Positions 25,288-33,826 of a stretch of 64,000 nt of DNA are shown here, piece by piece. A model generated the notes under the pieces. It saw only the letters and a program-made list of their open reading frames with translations. It did no database searches and had not been told where the DNA came from. This stretch comes from Pseudomonadota bacterium (GTDB taxonomy: Bacteria; Pseudomonadota; Alphaproteobacteria; Rhizobiales; Beijerinckiaceae): positions 1-64,000 of the forward strand of contig JAEXGT010000016.1 in the NCBI GenBank assembly GCA_023450615.1. Direction: 5' to 3'. The first letter of the stretch is position 1, and each line of letters starts with the position of its first letter. A program made the translations under genes and the position numbers.

Positions 25288-26535
25288 TCATCCGAGCGCA
25301 TAGAGCAGGCGAGCGCGGATCGTGCCTTCCAGGGCACGGATCTCGTGCAGCGTTTCGCGGCTATGCTCGGGCTGTCCCTCGACCTCGATCACCACATAGC
25401 CCATCTCGCCATCGGTCTGCAGGTGCTGCGCCGTGATATTGAGGCCACGCGCCGAGAAAACCTGATTGAGGCGGCCGAGCATGCCGGGAACGTTGCGGTG
25501 CACATGGATGTAGCGCGTGCCGGTGGCGCGTGAGGAAAGCTGGACCTGCGGGAAGTTCACCGCTCCGATGGTCGATCCGACATCGGAATAATCGATCAGC
25601 TTTCTGGCGACTTCGGCGCCGATGCGCTCTTGCGCCTCTTCCGTGGAACCGCCAATATGCGGTGTCAGAATAACGTTGTCGAGGCCCTGAAGGGGCGTCA
25701 CGAAACGCTCCTTGTTGGATGCTGGCTCGACAGTGAACACGTCCACGGCGGCACCGCGCAGATGGCCGCTCTTCAGGGCTTCCGCGAGAGCGTCGAGATC
25801 GACGACCGTGCCGCGGCTGTTGTTGATGAGATAGGCGCCCTTCTTCATGGCGGCGAGTTCGCCCGCGCCGATCATGCCATGGGTCGCGGGTGTTTCGGGA
25901 ACATGCAGGCTGACCACATCGCTCTGGCCCAACAGGTCGTGCAGGCTGTCCGCTGGTTCCGTGTTGCCGTGGCGAAGCTTGTCGGTTTGATCGTAGAAGA
26001 TCACGCGCATGCCCATGGACTCGGCAAGATACGAAAGCTGCGAGCCGATATTGCCGTAGCCCACGATGCCGAGCGTCTTGCCGCGCACCTCATGGCTGTC
26101 GATGGCGGATTTGTCCCAGCCGCCCGCGTGAGCCGCCGCGGATTTCGGAAAGACGCGGCGCAACAGCATGACAATCTCGCCGACGACGAGCTCGGCGACG
26201 CTGCGGGTGTTTGAGAAAGGGGCGTTGAAGACGGGGATGGCGGCCTGACGGGCCGCTTCCAGATCGACCTGGTTCGTCCCCACGCTGAAGCAGCCGACGG
26301 CGATGAGGCGGTTTGCGGCGTCGATCACTTCGCGGGTCAGCTGAGTTCGGGAGCGGATGCCGAGAATGTGCACCCCCTGCAGGGCCTCGATCAGGTCCTT
26401 CTCGTCGAGGGCGGTCTTCAGATAGGTGATGTTCGTATAACCCGCCGACCGGATCATCTCGACGGCGCTCTCGTTCACTCCTTCGAGCAGAAGCACCCGG
26501 ATCTTGTCTTTCTGGAGAGAGAATTGCTCGGCCAT
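25288..26535 (-). CDS. serA: D-3-phosphoglycerate dehydrogenase SerA
   Basis: A 415-residue enzyme of the E. coli SerA type: substrate domain, NAD-binding domain (LGIVGYGNIGSQ) and C-terminal ACT domain (HRNVPGMLGRLNQVFSARG). Active-site Arg (NNSRGTVVD), Glu (VEPASNKE) and His (LTPHIGGST) are present. It oxidises 3-phosphoglycerate in the first step of serine synthesis, and the ACT domain usually gives serine feedback. The start at 26535 fits the E. coli N-terminus and has CGGAGA before it. A stronger site, AGGAGGT, precedes an in-frame ATG at 26661 that would add 42 residues. Confidence 0.94.
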   Translation of the reverse strand: MAEQFSLQKDKIRVLLLEGVNESAVEMIRSAGYTNITYLKTALDEKDLIEALQGVHILGIRSRTQLTREVIDAANRLIAVGCFSVGTNQVDLEAARQAAIPVFNAPFSNTRSVAELVVGEIVMLLRRVFPKSAAAHAGGWDKSAIDSHEVRGKTLGIVGYGNIGSQLSYLAESMGMRVIFYDQTDKLRHGNTEPADSLHDLLGQSDVVSLHVPETPATHGMIGAGELAAMKKGAYLINNSRGTVVDLDALAEALKSGHLRGAAVDVFTVEPASNKERFVTPLQGLDNVILTPHIGGSTEEAQERIGAEVARKLIDYSDVGSTIGAVNFPQVQLSSRATGTRYIHVHRNVPGMLGRLNQVFSARGLNITAQHLQTDGEMGYVVIEVEGQPEHSRETLHEIRALEGTIRARLLYALG

Positions 26536-26667
26536 ATCGTCTCCGTTCACCCGCCCGGCCGCTCCTCTTTCAGGTTGCGCCGGCAGGGGCTTTTCATGCT
26601 CCCCGGTCAGTGCCCCAAGCCGATGGGGCTCCGCAAGGGGGAGGCCTCTCAAAGGAGTCATTTTCAT
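26536..26667 (-). promoter_or_regulatory. Structured serA leader or in-frame N-terminal extension
   Basis: The 132 bp before serA hold AGGAGGT followed 7 nt later by an ATG (26661) in frame with serA, with no stop between. The same RNA can fold several GC-rich hairpins, including GCCCC-N8-GGGGC and GGGG-N11-CCCC. It may be a regulated leader, or the real start of a longer SerA. The evidence does not decide. Confidence 0.45.
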
Positions 26668-26748
26668 ACCTCCTATGCGTCCCCGCCGCCCAGGGGTTTG
26701 AGCGTATCTTGAGTCAATCCGGTTGCTCGGGCGATCGGTCAGAAAGGC

Positions 26749-26790
26749 GGGAGCCGGTGCCGGATGTACGCACGGCTCCCGTTCTTTTTT
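26749..26790 (+). terminator. Rho-independent terminator with no matching upstream gene
   Basis: GGGAGCCGGTGC and GCACGGCTCCC form a strong stem with one bulge and a 9-base loop, followed by TTCTTTTTT. It acts on the plus strand, where the upstream region is only antisense to serA. It may end a small RNA, or attenuate the downstream phosphatase-family gene. Apart from this and the serA leader, the rest of the 26536-26940 gap shows nothing clear. Confidence 0.6.
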
Positions 26791-26940
26791 GCGAAAACCG
26801 CCACTTTTCGGCGCTCTCCAAGACCCCAGCCGAACATTCGAGTGTGGCCTTGTCCATGGAAACCATGTGCCTTTCAGGGGTTAGTGCTGCTGAGGCTGCC
26901 GTTCCGCAGCTTGTGTCATTCGCCCATGAAAGGAGGCCAT

Positions 26941-27714
26941 GTGCCACGGATACTGACCTATAACGTGCGCCGCTGTCTTGGAACGGACGGGCGGCTCTCT
27001 CCGGGGCGCATTGCCGATGTGATCGCAGCCTATGAGCCCGACGTGGTGGCCCTCCAGGAACTCGACGTCAGGCGCGCCCGCACCGGGGGCATCGATCAGG
27101 CGCACGCCATCGCCCAAGCTCTCGGCATGCAGATGCATTTCCATGCCAGCCTTCGCGTCGTGGAGGAGGAATACGGCAACGCTATCCTGACTCATCGCCC
27201 CTCGCGCTTGGTCAAAGCAGGACCCTTGCCGGGCCGGACGGGCCGTTCGGCTCCTGAGCCGCGAGGAGCCCTATGGGCCTCGGTCAATCTCGGCGGTACG
27301 GATGTGCAAGTGATCACGACCCATCTGGGTCTGCGTCGATCCGAGCGGCTGATGCAGGTGGATTGCCTTCTCGGCCCGCAATGGCTCGGTCATCCGGCCT
27401 GCCGTGAGCCGGTGATCCTGCTGGGGGATTTCAACGCCTCTCCCCGGTCCCGGGCATTCCAGCGCCTTGCTTCGCGTCTTCGGGATGCCCAAGCGGCCAT
27501 GCCACACCAGCGGGCCAAGTGCACTTTCCCTTCCCGGATGCCGGTGCTGCGGATCGATCATGCCTTCGTCAGCCGCTCGGTCCATGTGGTCCGGGTGGAG
27601 TCCGTGCGCTCGCCGATGGCCCGCGCCGCGTCGGACCATCTGCCTCTCATGATCGAGTTCCAGGTCATGCCCGTCAAAGGGCACAAGGCCGGGGTGGAGC
27701 AGATGCACGAATAG
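26941..27714 (+). CDS. Endonuclease/exonuclease/phosphatase family protein (YbhP-like)
   Basis: A 257-residue protein of the EEP superfamily. Motifs are ILTYNVRRC at the N-terminus, ALQELDVRR (metal-binding Glu), TTHLGLRRSER, LLGDFNASP and the catalytic SDHLPLMIEF at the end. Members hydrolyse phosphodiesters in nucleic acids, inositol phosphates or lipids. The GTG at 26941 is taken as the start because AGGAGG lies just before it; an ATG at 26926 would place that site inside the gene. In E. coli ybhP sits with clsB and ybhN; the same three families are together here, which suggests a lipid substrate. Confidence 0.85.
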   Translation: MPRILTYNVRRCLGTDGRLSPGRIADVIAAYEPDVVALQELDVRRARTGGIDQAHAIAQALGMQMHFHASLRVVEEEYGNAILTHRPSRLVKAGPLPGRTGRSAPEPRGALWASVNLGGTDVQVITTHLGLRRSERLMQVDCLLGPQWLGHPACREPVILLGDFNASPRSRAFQRLASRLRDAQAAMPHQRAKCTFPSRMPVLRIDHAFVSRSVHVVRVESVRSPMARAASDHLPLMIEFQVMPVKGHKAGVEQMHE

Positions 27715-27814
27715 GAACGGAACCGCCACGCATCCGGATCGCTTGTCGTAGGCAGATATTGACAGAGAGGGACGGCAGGCTTTGCCGCGTGCCGTTCACG
27801 CTACAGGAGAAGGA

Positions 27815-28762
27815 ATGCGGAAGATCTGGAAGCCCTTGATCGCGGTTGCCGCCATCGGCCTCGCAGCTTTTCTGCTCTACCGCACGCTCAGTCGCTACAG
27901 CATGGACGAGTTGTTCGCGGCGGTGTCCGCCATTCCCGCCGCGCGCCTAGCTGCGGCAGGCGGCTTTGCCGCCGCGAGTTACGTGTGTCTCAGCGGTTTC
28001 GATTATCTCGCCCTGCGCTATGTCGGCAGGCCGCTGCCCTATTACAAAGCCGCATGGGCCTCCTTCACCAGCCTCTCCATCGGCCACAATATCGGCCTTG
28101 CCTTCCTGAGCAGCGGCGCCGTGCGCTATCGGTTCTACACACGCTGGGGCTTGAGCGCCGAACAGGTGGCGAAGGTCATCGTCTTCTGCGGCACCACCGT
28201 GGGGCTTGGCCTCATGGTGCTCGGCGGCGCGGCGCTGCTGTTGCGCACTGGCCTTGCGGTCGAGATCACGGGCCTGTCCCGCGCCGTCGTGATCGCGCTC
28301 GGCGCTGCCTGCCTGGCATTACCCGCGATCTATCTCCTGCTCTCTGCCTTTGTGCGGAAGTCGCTCAAGCTCTGGCGCTGGGAACTCGACATGCCGCCCT
28401 TGAGCCTAGCCGTGGGCCAGGTGATCATCGGCTCCGTCAATTTCGCCTGCGTTGCCGCATGTCTTCATCAGGCTCTCGCCGCCGTCACGGATGTCGCCTA
28501 TGTGGGCGTGGCCTCGGTTTACGTGATCGCCAACACGACGGCTCTCATCAGCCACGTGCCGGGCGGTCTTGGGGTCATCGAGAGCGTGGTGATGTATCTT
28601 CTGCCCGGTCAGGATCTGATCGGGCCGCTTCTGGTGTTCCGGTTCGTCTACTTCCTGATCCCGCTCTGCATCGGCATCGTCGTCTTCCTGCTCACGGAAC
28701 TGTTCTATCGCCGCAAAAGCCACACGCACGCGGGAATGACCCAGGCTCCCGCGAGAGCCTGA
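27815..28762 (+). CDS. YbhN-like integral membrane protein (UPF0104/LPG synthase-like)
   Basis: A 315-residue protein with about eight membrane helices, beginning MRKIWKPLIAVAAIG. It resembles the flippase/synthase membrane domain of MprF and the YbhN family (FTSLSIGHNIGLAFLSSGAV, SHVPGGLGVIESVV). YbhN-like proteins are linked with cardiolipin and lipid handling. The ATG follows GGAGAAGGA. It follows the YbhP-like gene by 100 bp and ends base to base with the convergent phospholipase-D gene. Confidence 0.85.
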   Translation: MRKIWKPLIAVAAIGLAAFLLYRTLSRYSMDELFAAVSAIPAARLAAAGGFAAASYVCLSGFDYLALRYVGRPLPYYKAAWASFTSLSIGHNIGLAFLSSGAVRYRFYTRWGLSAEQVAKVIVFCGTTVGLGLMVLGGAALLLRTGLAVEITGLSRAVVIALGAACLALPAIYLLLSAFVRKSLKLWRWELDMPPLSLAVGQVIIGSVNFACVAACLHQALAAVTDVAYVGVASVYVIANTTALISHVPGGLGVIESVVMYLLPGQDLIGPLLVFRFVYFLIPLCIGIVVFLLTELFYRRKSHTHAGMTQAPARA

Positions 28763-30268
28763 TCACTCGTTGGGGCGCTTCAGGAACCGGAGCGGCTCGA
28801 ACGGCTCCAGCGGATCGAGAAGGCCTGTGCCCACGGCGGGCTCCATGGGGCCCTCATCGAACATGGCATCGAAGACATGCAGGCGACGGTCGTTGCCGTT
28901 CAACTGTTCGATGGCCTTGACCAGCGATCCGCCTTCCTTCGAGACGATATGGGAGAAAATCTCCGGCTCCACTCCAAGATGTTCCGCCAGAAGGCGATCA
29001 CGCAGGCGGAGAATGGTTCGGCGCATCTCGTCATTGGTGGACTCGATGGCGAGATCGCATTCCGTATCCAGGCCGATGGAACGGTTGTTCAGGTTCGACG
29101 ATCCGATGCGCAGAAACGCATCGTCCACGATGATCAGCTTGGAGTGGATGAGAACCTGACAGAATCCTTCCTTTGCCGGTACCACGGGATAATAGGCCCT
29201 GAGCCGGTTGTAACGGTCCGCCTTGCGCAGGCGGCGGATGAGCCGGTCCCGGTTCGTGCCCATGACCTTCTTTTCAGCCCAGCCATGCGATTCATGCGTT
29301 TGGATGACGATGATCTCGGGGCCATCGGGATCGGCAAGGCGCTGTTCCAGAACGTCGCCGATGCACGGCGCCGTCATGTACTGGGCCTCGATGTAGATCG
29401 ATTTCCGCGCTGCGGAGAGGGCGTCGAGGTTGAGCGCCGCCGCCTCCTGCACGGCGCATTGCTCGCCCCAGGCCGGATAGGTGCGTGCAATGGCGACGGG
29501 AGCATTCGTGAAATCGGGAGAGAGGTTCTCGGGCCACGGATCCAGCGCAGGCCGGGGCTGGCAGGAGATCTCCTCGCCGGTCGCCAGCCGCCAGCGCTCA
29601 TAGGCCAGCTCGGATATGGAATGGGCGGCAGGTCCCGTGACGACCATCTGCACGTCGTGGACTGGCTCGTAGATCGTGCCGTCCTCCCGTAGCCGATAGG
29701 GGTTGTCGCAGGAATGCTCGTTCGTGTCCCACCGCCGGACGGTGAGGTCCATGCCGCCGACGAAGGCAAGGCTGTCGTCGATGCAGACGATCTTCTGATG
29801 ATGCGCGGCATAGAGCGGATGGTGCTTGTCGAGACGGATCTGAAGGCGAGGGTGGTTCTGCCACTCGGCGCCGAAGATCAACGGCCCCGGAGCGCCAGGG
29901 GCATGCACGACGGCGACGCTCCAGACAAGAACGCGTATTTCTAGTTCCGGCCTCTCTTCCACAAGCGAGCGGAGGAGAGGGCCAAGGGGAGGCGATGCTT
30001 CGGAATCGACATGAGGACGCAAGCGGATGCTGCCATCGAAATCCCATCCGATGATCATGATCGAGCGTTGCGCTTTGCGCAGGGCAGCTTCCAGCTGTGT
30101 GAAGTATTCTTCGCCGTCGATGAGGACGGCGGCCTTCTCCGCGGGCACGGCGCGCCAGCAATTGCTGCCGGGCCGCAGGATAGGGCGCATGGTCATGCGT
30201 GCCGGCTCGAAGCCTGCGGCGCATCCGGCCAACCCGTTCGTTTCATCAAGAAAATGCACGTTGCTCAT
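28763..30268 (-). CDS. Phospholipase D/cardiolipin synthase family protein
   Basis: About 501 residues with two HKD motifs: H157-x-K159 in HHQKIVCIDDS and IHSKLIIVDDAFLRIGSSN near residue 395. No N-terminal membrane helix is seen, unlike ClsA. The family includes phospholipases D and ClsB-type cardiolipin synthases, which transfer phosphatidyl groups. The context with YbhP- and YbhN-like genes mirrors the E. coli clsB locus, though here the gene is on the opposite strand. The start is uncertain: the ATG at 30268 has no clear ribosome site, and a TTG at 30310 or an ATG 24 codons later are alternatives. Confidence 0.85.
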   Translation of the reverse strand: MSNVHFLDETNGLAGCAAGFEPARMTMRPILRPGSNCWRAVPAEKAAVLIDGEEYFTQLEAALRKAQRSIMIIGWDFDGSIRLRPHVDSEASPPLGPLLRSLVEERPELEIRVLVWSVAVVHAPGAPGPLIFGAEWQNHPRLQIRLDKHHPLYAAHHQKIVCIDDSLAFVGGMDLTVRRWDTNEHSCDNPYRLREDGTIYEPVHDVQMVVTGPAAHSISELAYERWRLATGEEISCQPRPALDPWPENLSPDFTNAPVAIARTYPAWGEQCAVQEAAALNLDALSAARKSIYIEAQYMTAPCIGDVLEQRLADPDGPEIIVIQTHESHGWAEKKVMGTNRDRLIRRLRKADRYNRLRAYYPVVPAKEGFCQVLIHSKLIIVDDAFLRIGSSNLNNRSIGLDTECDLAIESTNDEMRRTILRLRDRLLAEHLGVEPEIFSHIVSKEGGSLVKAIEQLNGNDRRLHVFDAMFDEGPMEPAVGTGLLDPLEPFEPLRFLKRPNE

Positions 30269-30538
30269 GGTCGTGAGAGAACTGCATCGGCAACTCTGGA
30301 ATGAAGCCAAGGTTCCCTGGTTCCGGGATATTGTAACCGGGCCGTGTCGGGGCTTTCGCCTGCGCTCAAAATTTAATCCGCGAATGAGGCCGAAAACCTC
30401 AAGCTTGCGACGGCCTAGCCGTTGTCATTCGCCGCGACCGCCTAATAACTTATGCAGATTGCGGACATTGAATAAGCCGCCCTGCGGTGGCGAACGGTTC
30501 ATCGCTGCCGAGCCAGGGTGACGCGAGGATAAAAGGGT

Positions 30539-30922
30539 GATGATGACAAGCAGCTTGAGCAAAGAATCCGGGAGCGGGCATACGAATTGTGGATGCAGCA
30601 CGGAAGCATCCCGGACCGGTCCGACGAATATTGGTATCAGGCAGAGCGGGAAATCCTTGGGTCGCAGGATAACGACACCGGCGACGGATCGCATCCGGTC
30701 GTAGGAAGCGGCGAGGAAGCGCCGGTCGAGACAAGTGCCGCGCCCCTCGGAATGACCAGTCAGACGCTGGATGAGGTGCTGAACAGCCCGGCTGCTCCCA
30801 AGACCCGCAAAAGGAAAAGCACCGCTGCGGCCGCCGTCGAAACGGCGTCCGAAGTGAACAATGCGATCGGAGAAACCGTGACGGCTCCAAAGCGGAGACG
30901 GTCCACGAAAGCGCCGACATGA
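30539..30922 (+). CDS. DUF2934-like protein without a visible in-frame start codon
   Basis: The frame encodes a DUF2934-type motif, QRIRERAYELWMQHG and DEYWYQAEREI, then an acidic linker and a basic Lys/Arg-rich tail (KTRKRKS, APKRRRSTKAPT). Small proteins of this kind are often found near glycogen genes, as here; their function is unknown. No ATG, GTG or TTG lies between the in-frame stop at 30530 and the motif. The ATGs at 30540 and 30543 are in another frame, which closes after about 60 codons. The first usable codon, TTG at 30587, would cut the motif. A one-base loss at the start, or a frameshift, fits what is seen. Confidence 0.6.
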   Translation, partial: DDDKQLEQRIRERAYELWMQHGSIPDRSDEYWYQAEREILGSQDNDTGDGSHPVVGSGEEAPVETSAAPLGMTSQTLDEVLNSPAAPKTRKRKSTAAAAVETASEVNNAIGETVTAPKRRRSTKAPT

Positions 30923-30938
30923 CGTGAGATAAATTGCG

Positions 30939-30964
30939 GCCTTCGCTCGATCCGGAGCGAAGGC
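30939..30964 (+). terminator. Perfect 10-bp inverted repeat after the DUF2934-like gene
   Basis: GCCTTCGCTC and GAGCGAAGGC with a 6-base loop lie 16 bp after the stop. There is no T-run, so termination is possible but not certain. It separates this gene from glgC. Confidence 0.45.
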
Positions 30965-31074
30965 ATGAGGGGCAGGTACAATACTGAATTCCGAAACAGG
31001 CAAAGAGAACTTCCGGTCGGGTTCAGCGTCTACGAAGCACGGCAAATCCCTGTTGTTGATGTGAGGACCCAATC

Positions 31075-32358
31075 TTGCCCAGCCCGAGTATTGCCTATGG
31101 ACCTCTTGCCCGCCATGCTATGGCTTATGTTCTTGCAGGCGGTCGCGGCTCCCGACTGATGGAGCTGACCGATATTCGCGCAAAGCCGGCCGTCTATTTC
31201 GGCGGCAACACACGGATCATCGATTTCGCTCTTTCCAATGCATTGAATTCAGGCATTCGCCGTATCGGAGTTGCAACGCAATACAAGGCGCATAGCCTCA
31301 TTCGCCATTTGCAGAGAGGCTGGAACTTCTTCCGCTCCGAGCGCAACGAGAGCTTCGACATCCTTCCCGCGAGTCAGCGCGTTTCCGAGACCATGTGGTA
31401 TGAGGGAACGGCGGATGCGGTGTTTCAGAACATCGATATCATCGCGAGCATCGACCCTGAATACATCATCATCCTGGCGGGCGACCACATCTACAAGATG
31501 GATTACGAGATCATGCTCCGCCAGCATGTCGACTCGGGAGCGGACGTGACTGTCGGCTGTCTCGAAGTTCCGCGCATGGAGGCAACGGGCTTCGGAGTCA
31601 TGGGCGTGGACGAGACGGATCGCATCATCTCGTTTCTGGAAAAGCCCGCGGATCCGCCCGGTATCCCGGGGGCTCCGGATATGGCACTCGCCAGCATGGG
31701 CATCTATGTCTTCAACACGCGCTTCCTGTTCGAGCAGTTGAGGCGGGACGCCGCAATACCCAGTTCGAACCGGGACTTCGGGAAGGACATCATTCCTTAT
31801 CTCGTGGAGCACGGAAAAGCGGTGGCTCACCGTTTCACCCATTCCTGCGTTCGCTCGGGCGCCGAGGCGGGAGGGAACGACGCGCCGGCCTATTGGCGCG
31901 ATGTCGGAACGGTCGATGCGTATTGGGAGGCCAATATCGACCTGACGGCTATCGTGCCGTCACTCGATCTCTACGACCGCGATTGGCCGATCTCCACATT
32001 CTCCGAAACCTGGCCTCCGGCTAAATTCGTGCACGACGAGAATGGACGGCGTGGGCACGGCATCAATTCGCTCGTTTCCAGCGGCAGCATCGTGTCCGGC
32101 GCATCCTTGCGGCAATCGCTCGTCTTCACGGCAGTGCATCTTCACTCGCATGCTCAGGTGGAGGGCGCGGTCATTCTTCCCTATGCCGATATCGGGCGCG
32201 GGGCGCGGCTGAAGAACGTCGTCATCGATCGTGGCGTGCGCATTCCGGATGGGCTGGTGGTGGGCGAAGATCCCGAAGAGGATGCACGGCGGTTCCGCCG
32301 CACGGAGCGCGGGATCTGCCTCATCACGAAGCCCATGATCGACAGGCTCTCTGGATGA
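31075..32358 (+). CDS. glgC: Glucose-1-phosphate adenylyltransferase GlgC
   Basis: A 427-residue ADP-glucose pyrophosphorylase. The nucleotide loop is YVLAGGRGSRLMELT, followed by RAKPAVYFGGNTRIIDFALS, GTADAVFQN and LAGDHIYKMDY; the C-terminus forms a left-handed beta helix. It makes ADP-glucose, the committed step of bacterial glycogen synthesis, and family members are allosterically controlled. The start is a TTG with AGGA 7 nt before it; the first ATG, at 31120, would leave almost nothing before the nucleotide loop. Its stop overlaps the glgA start (ATGA). Confidence 0.95.
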   Translation: MPSPSIAYGPLARHAMAYVLAGGRGSRLMELTDIRAKPAVYFGGNTRIIDFALSNALNSGIRRIGVATQYKAHSLIRHLQRGWNFFRSERNESFDILPASQRVSETMWYEGTADAVFQNIDIIASIDPEYIIILAGDHIYKMDYEIMLRQHVDSGADVTVGCLEVPRMEATGFGVMGVDETDRIISFLEKPADPPGIPGAPDMALASMGIYVFNTRFLFEQLRRDAAIPSSNRDFGKDIIPYLVEHGKAVAHRFTHSCVRSGAEAGGNDAPAYWRDVGTVDAYWEANIDLTAIVPSLDLYDRDWPISTFSETWPPAKFVHDENGRRGHGINSLVSSGSIVSGASLRQSLVFTAVHLHSHAQVEGAVILPYADIGRGARLKNVVIDRGVRIPDGLVVGEDPEEDARRFRRTERGICLITKPMIDRLSG

Positions 32359-33806
32359 GACGCCTGAACGTTCTGTCCGTCGCATCGGAGTTGTTTCCCA
32401 TCATCAAGACTGGCGGACTGGCCGATGTAGCCGGTGCGTTGCCCTCCGCCTTGGCGCATGAGGGCGTGAACGTCGTCTCGCTTCTGCCCGGTTATCCCGC
32501 CGTCCTGAAGGCTCTGGGACGCGTCGAAACAGTTCGCGAATATCCTGACCTTTTCGGCGGCCCGGCACGGCTCGTGTCTGCGAGCGTGAACGGGCTTGAG
32601 CTGTTCATCATCGATGCGGCTCATCTCTATGATCGTCCCGGATCGCCTTACCTGACGCCTGATGGGCGCGACTGGCCGGATAATGCAAGGCGCTTTGCTG
32701 CGCTGGGCCGGGTCGCTGCCGATATCGGGCAGGGAGCCGTGCCGGGCTTCATTCCTGATATCGTGCATGCTCACGATTGGCAGGCAGGACTCGCGCCTGC
32801 CTATCTGCATTACGGCGACCTGCCTCGTCCCGGAACGGTCATCACGATTCACAACATCGCCTTCCAGGGCATCTTCCCCGCGGACCTTCTCTACGAACTA
32901 GGACTCCCGCCTCACTCCTTTACCGTGGACGGGGTCGAATATTACGGACAGATCAGTTTCCTGAAGGCAGGTTTGCAGCTTGCCGATCGCATCACGACCG
33001 TTTCGCCCACTTATGCGAAGGAGATTCAGACGCCGGAAGGGGGAATGGGACTCGATGGTCTCCTGCGTTCCCGCTCCCGGGATGTCTTCGGCATCCTGAA
33101 CGGGATCGACGAGAGCGTGTGGGATCCGTCATCGGACAGCTCCCTGGTTTCGCCGTTCACGCGCGATGCGCTGGAGATGCGGCTCGCCAACAAACAGGCC
33201 CTGCAGAAGCGCTTGGGTTTAGATGTGGATTCCGACGCATTGCTCTTCGGCGTCGTCAGCCGGCTGTCCGAACAGAAGGGACTCGACCTTGTCCTCGCGG
33301 CTCTGCCGACGCTCCTTGCGGGCGGTGCGCAACTCGCGTTGCTTGGAGCGGGAGACCGCACGTTGGAGGAGAGCTTCCGCGCCGCTTCTGTCGTCTATCC
33401 GGGACAGGTCGGCTGCTTCTTCGGTTACGACGAGGGCCTCGCGCACCTCATTCAAGGCGGCAGCGACGCCTTGCTCGTGCCTTCGCGCTTCGAGCCCTGC
33501 GGTTTGACCCAGCTCTGCGCCATGCGCTACGGCAACGTGCCCATCGTCTCCCGCGTCGGCGGCCTTGCCGATACGGTGGTCGACGCCAATGAAATGGCGA
33601 TTGCATCGGGCGTCGCGACCGGCCTTCAATTCTCGCCGGTCAATCTGAGCGGTCTCGCCGATGCCGTCAGCCGGGCCAAGGCGCTCTGGCCCGACAGGGA
33701 GGCTTGGCAACGGGTGCAGCGGAACGGGATGGCGGCGGAGGTCGGGTGGAGCAGGCCAGCCCGGCAATACGCGCAGCTCTATCGCTCCTGCCTCGAAGAA
33801 GTGTGA
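32355..33806 (+). CDS. glgA: Glycogen synthase GlgA
   Basis: A 483-residue GT5 glycosyltransferase with the ADP-glucose motif K18-TGGL in IIKTGGLADVAGALP, HAHDWQAGLAP, TIHNIAFQGIFP and the C-terminal PSRFEPCGLTQLCAM. It adds glucose from ADP-glucose to the growing alpha-1,4 chain. It is translationally coupled to glgC and converges on glgX with a 10-bp gap. A second GT5 gene lies at 45429. Confidence 0.95.
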   Translation: MRRLNVLSVASELFPIIKTGGLADVAGALPSALAHEGVNVVSLLPGYPAVLKALGRVETVREYPDLFGGPARLVSASVNGLELFIIDAAHLYDRPGSPYLTPDGRDWPDNARRFAALGRVAADIGQGAVPGFIPDIVHAHDWQAGLAPAYLHYGDLPRPGTVITIHNIAFQGIFPADLLYELGLPPHSFTVDGVEYYGQISFLKAGLQLADRITTVSPTYAKEIQTPEGGMGLDGLLRSRSRDVFGILNGIDESVWDPSSDSSLVSPFTRDALEMRLANKQALQKRLGLDVDSDALLFGVVSRLSEQKGLDLVLAALPTLLAGGAQLALLGAGDRTLEESFRAASVVYPGQVGCFFGYDEGLAHLIQGGSDALLVPSRFEPCGLTQLCAMRYGNVPIVSRVGGLADTVVDANEMAIASGVATGLQFSPVNLSGLADAVSRAKALWPDREAWQRVQRNGMAAEVGWSRPARQYAQLYRSCLEEV

Positions 33807-33826
33807 GAGCGCTCTTTCAAGCGCTC
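33807..33826. terminator. Shared hairpin between glgA and glgX
   Basis: GAGCGCT-N6-AGCGCTC is a perfect 7-bp stem that starts at the base after the glgA stop and overlaps the glgX stop. On the plus strand a pyrimidine-rich stretch follows. It may end both convergent transcripts. Confidence 0.45.
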
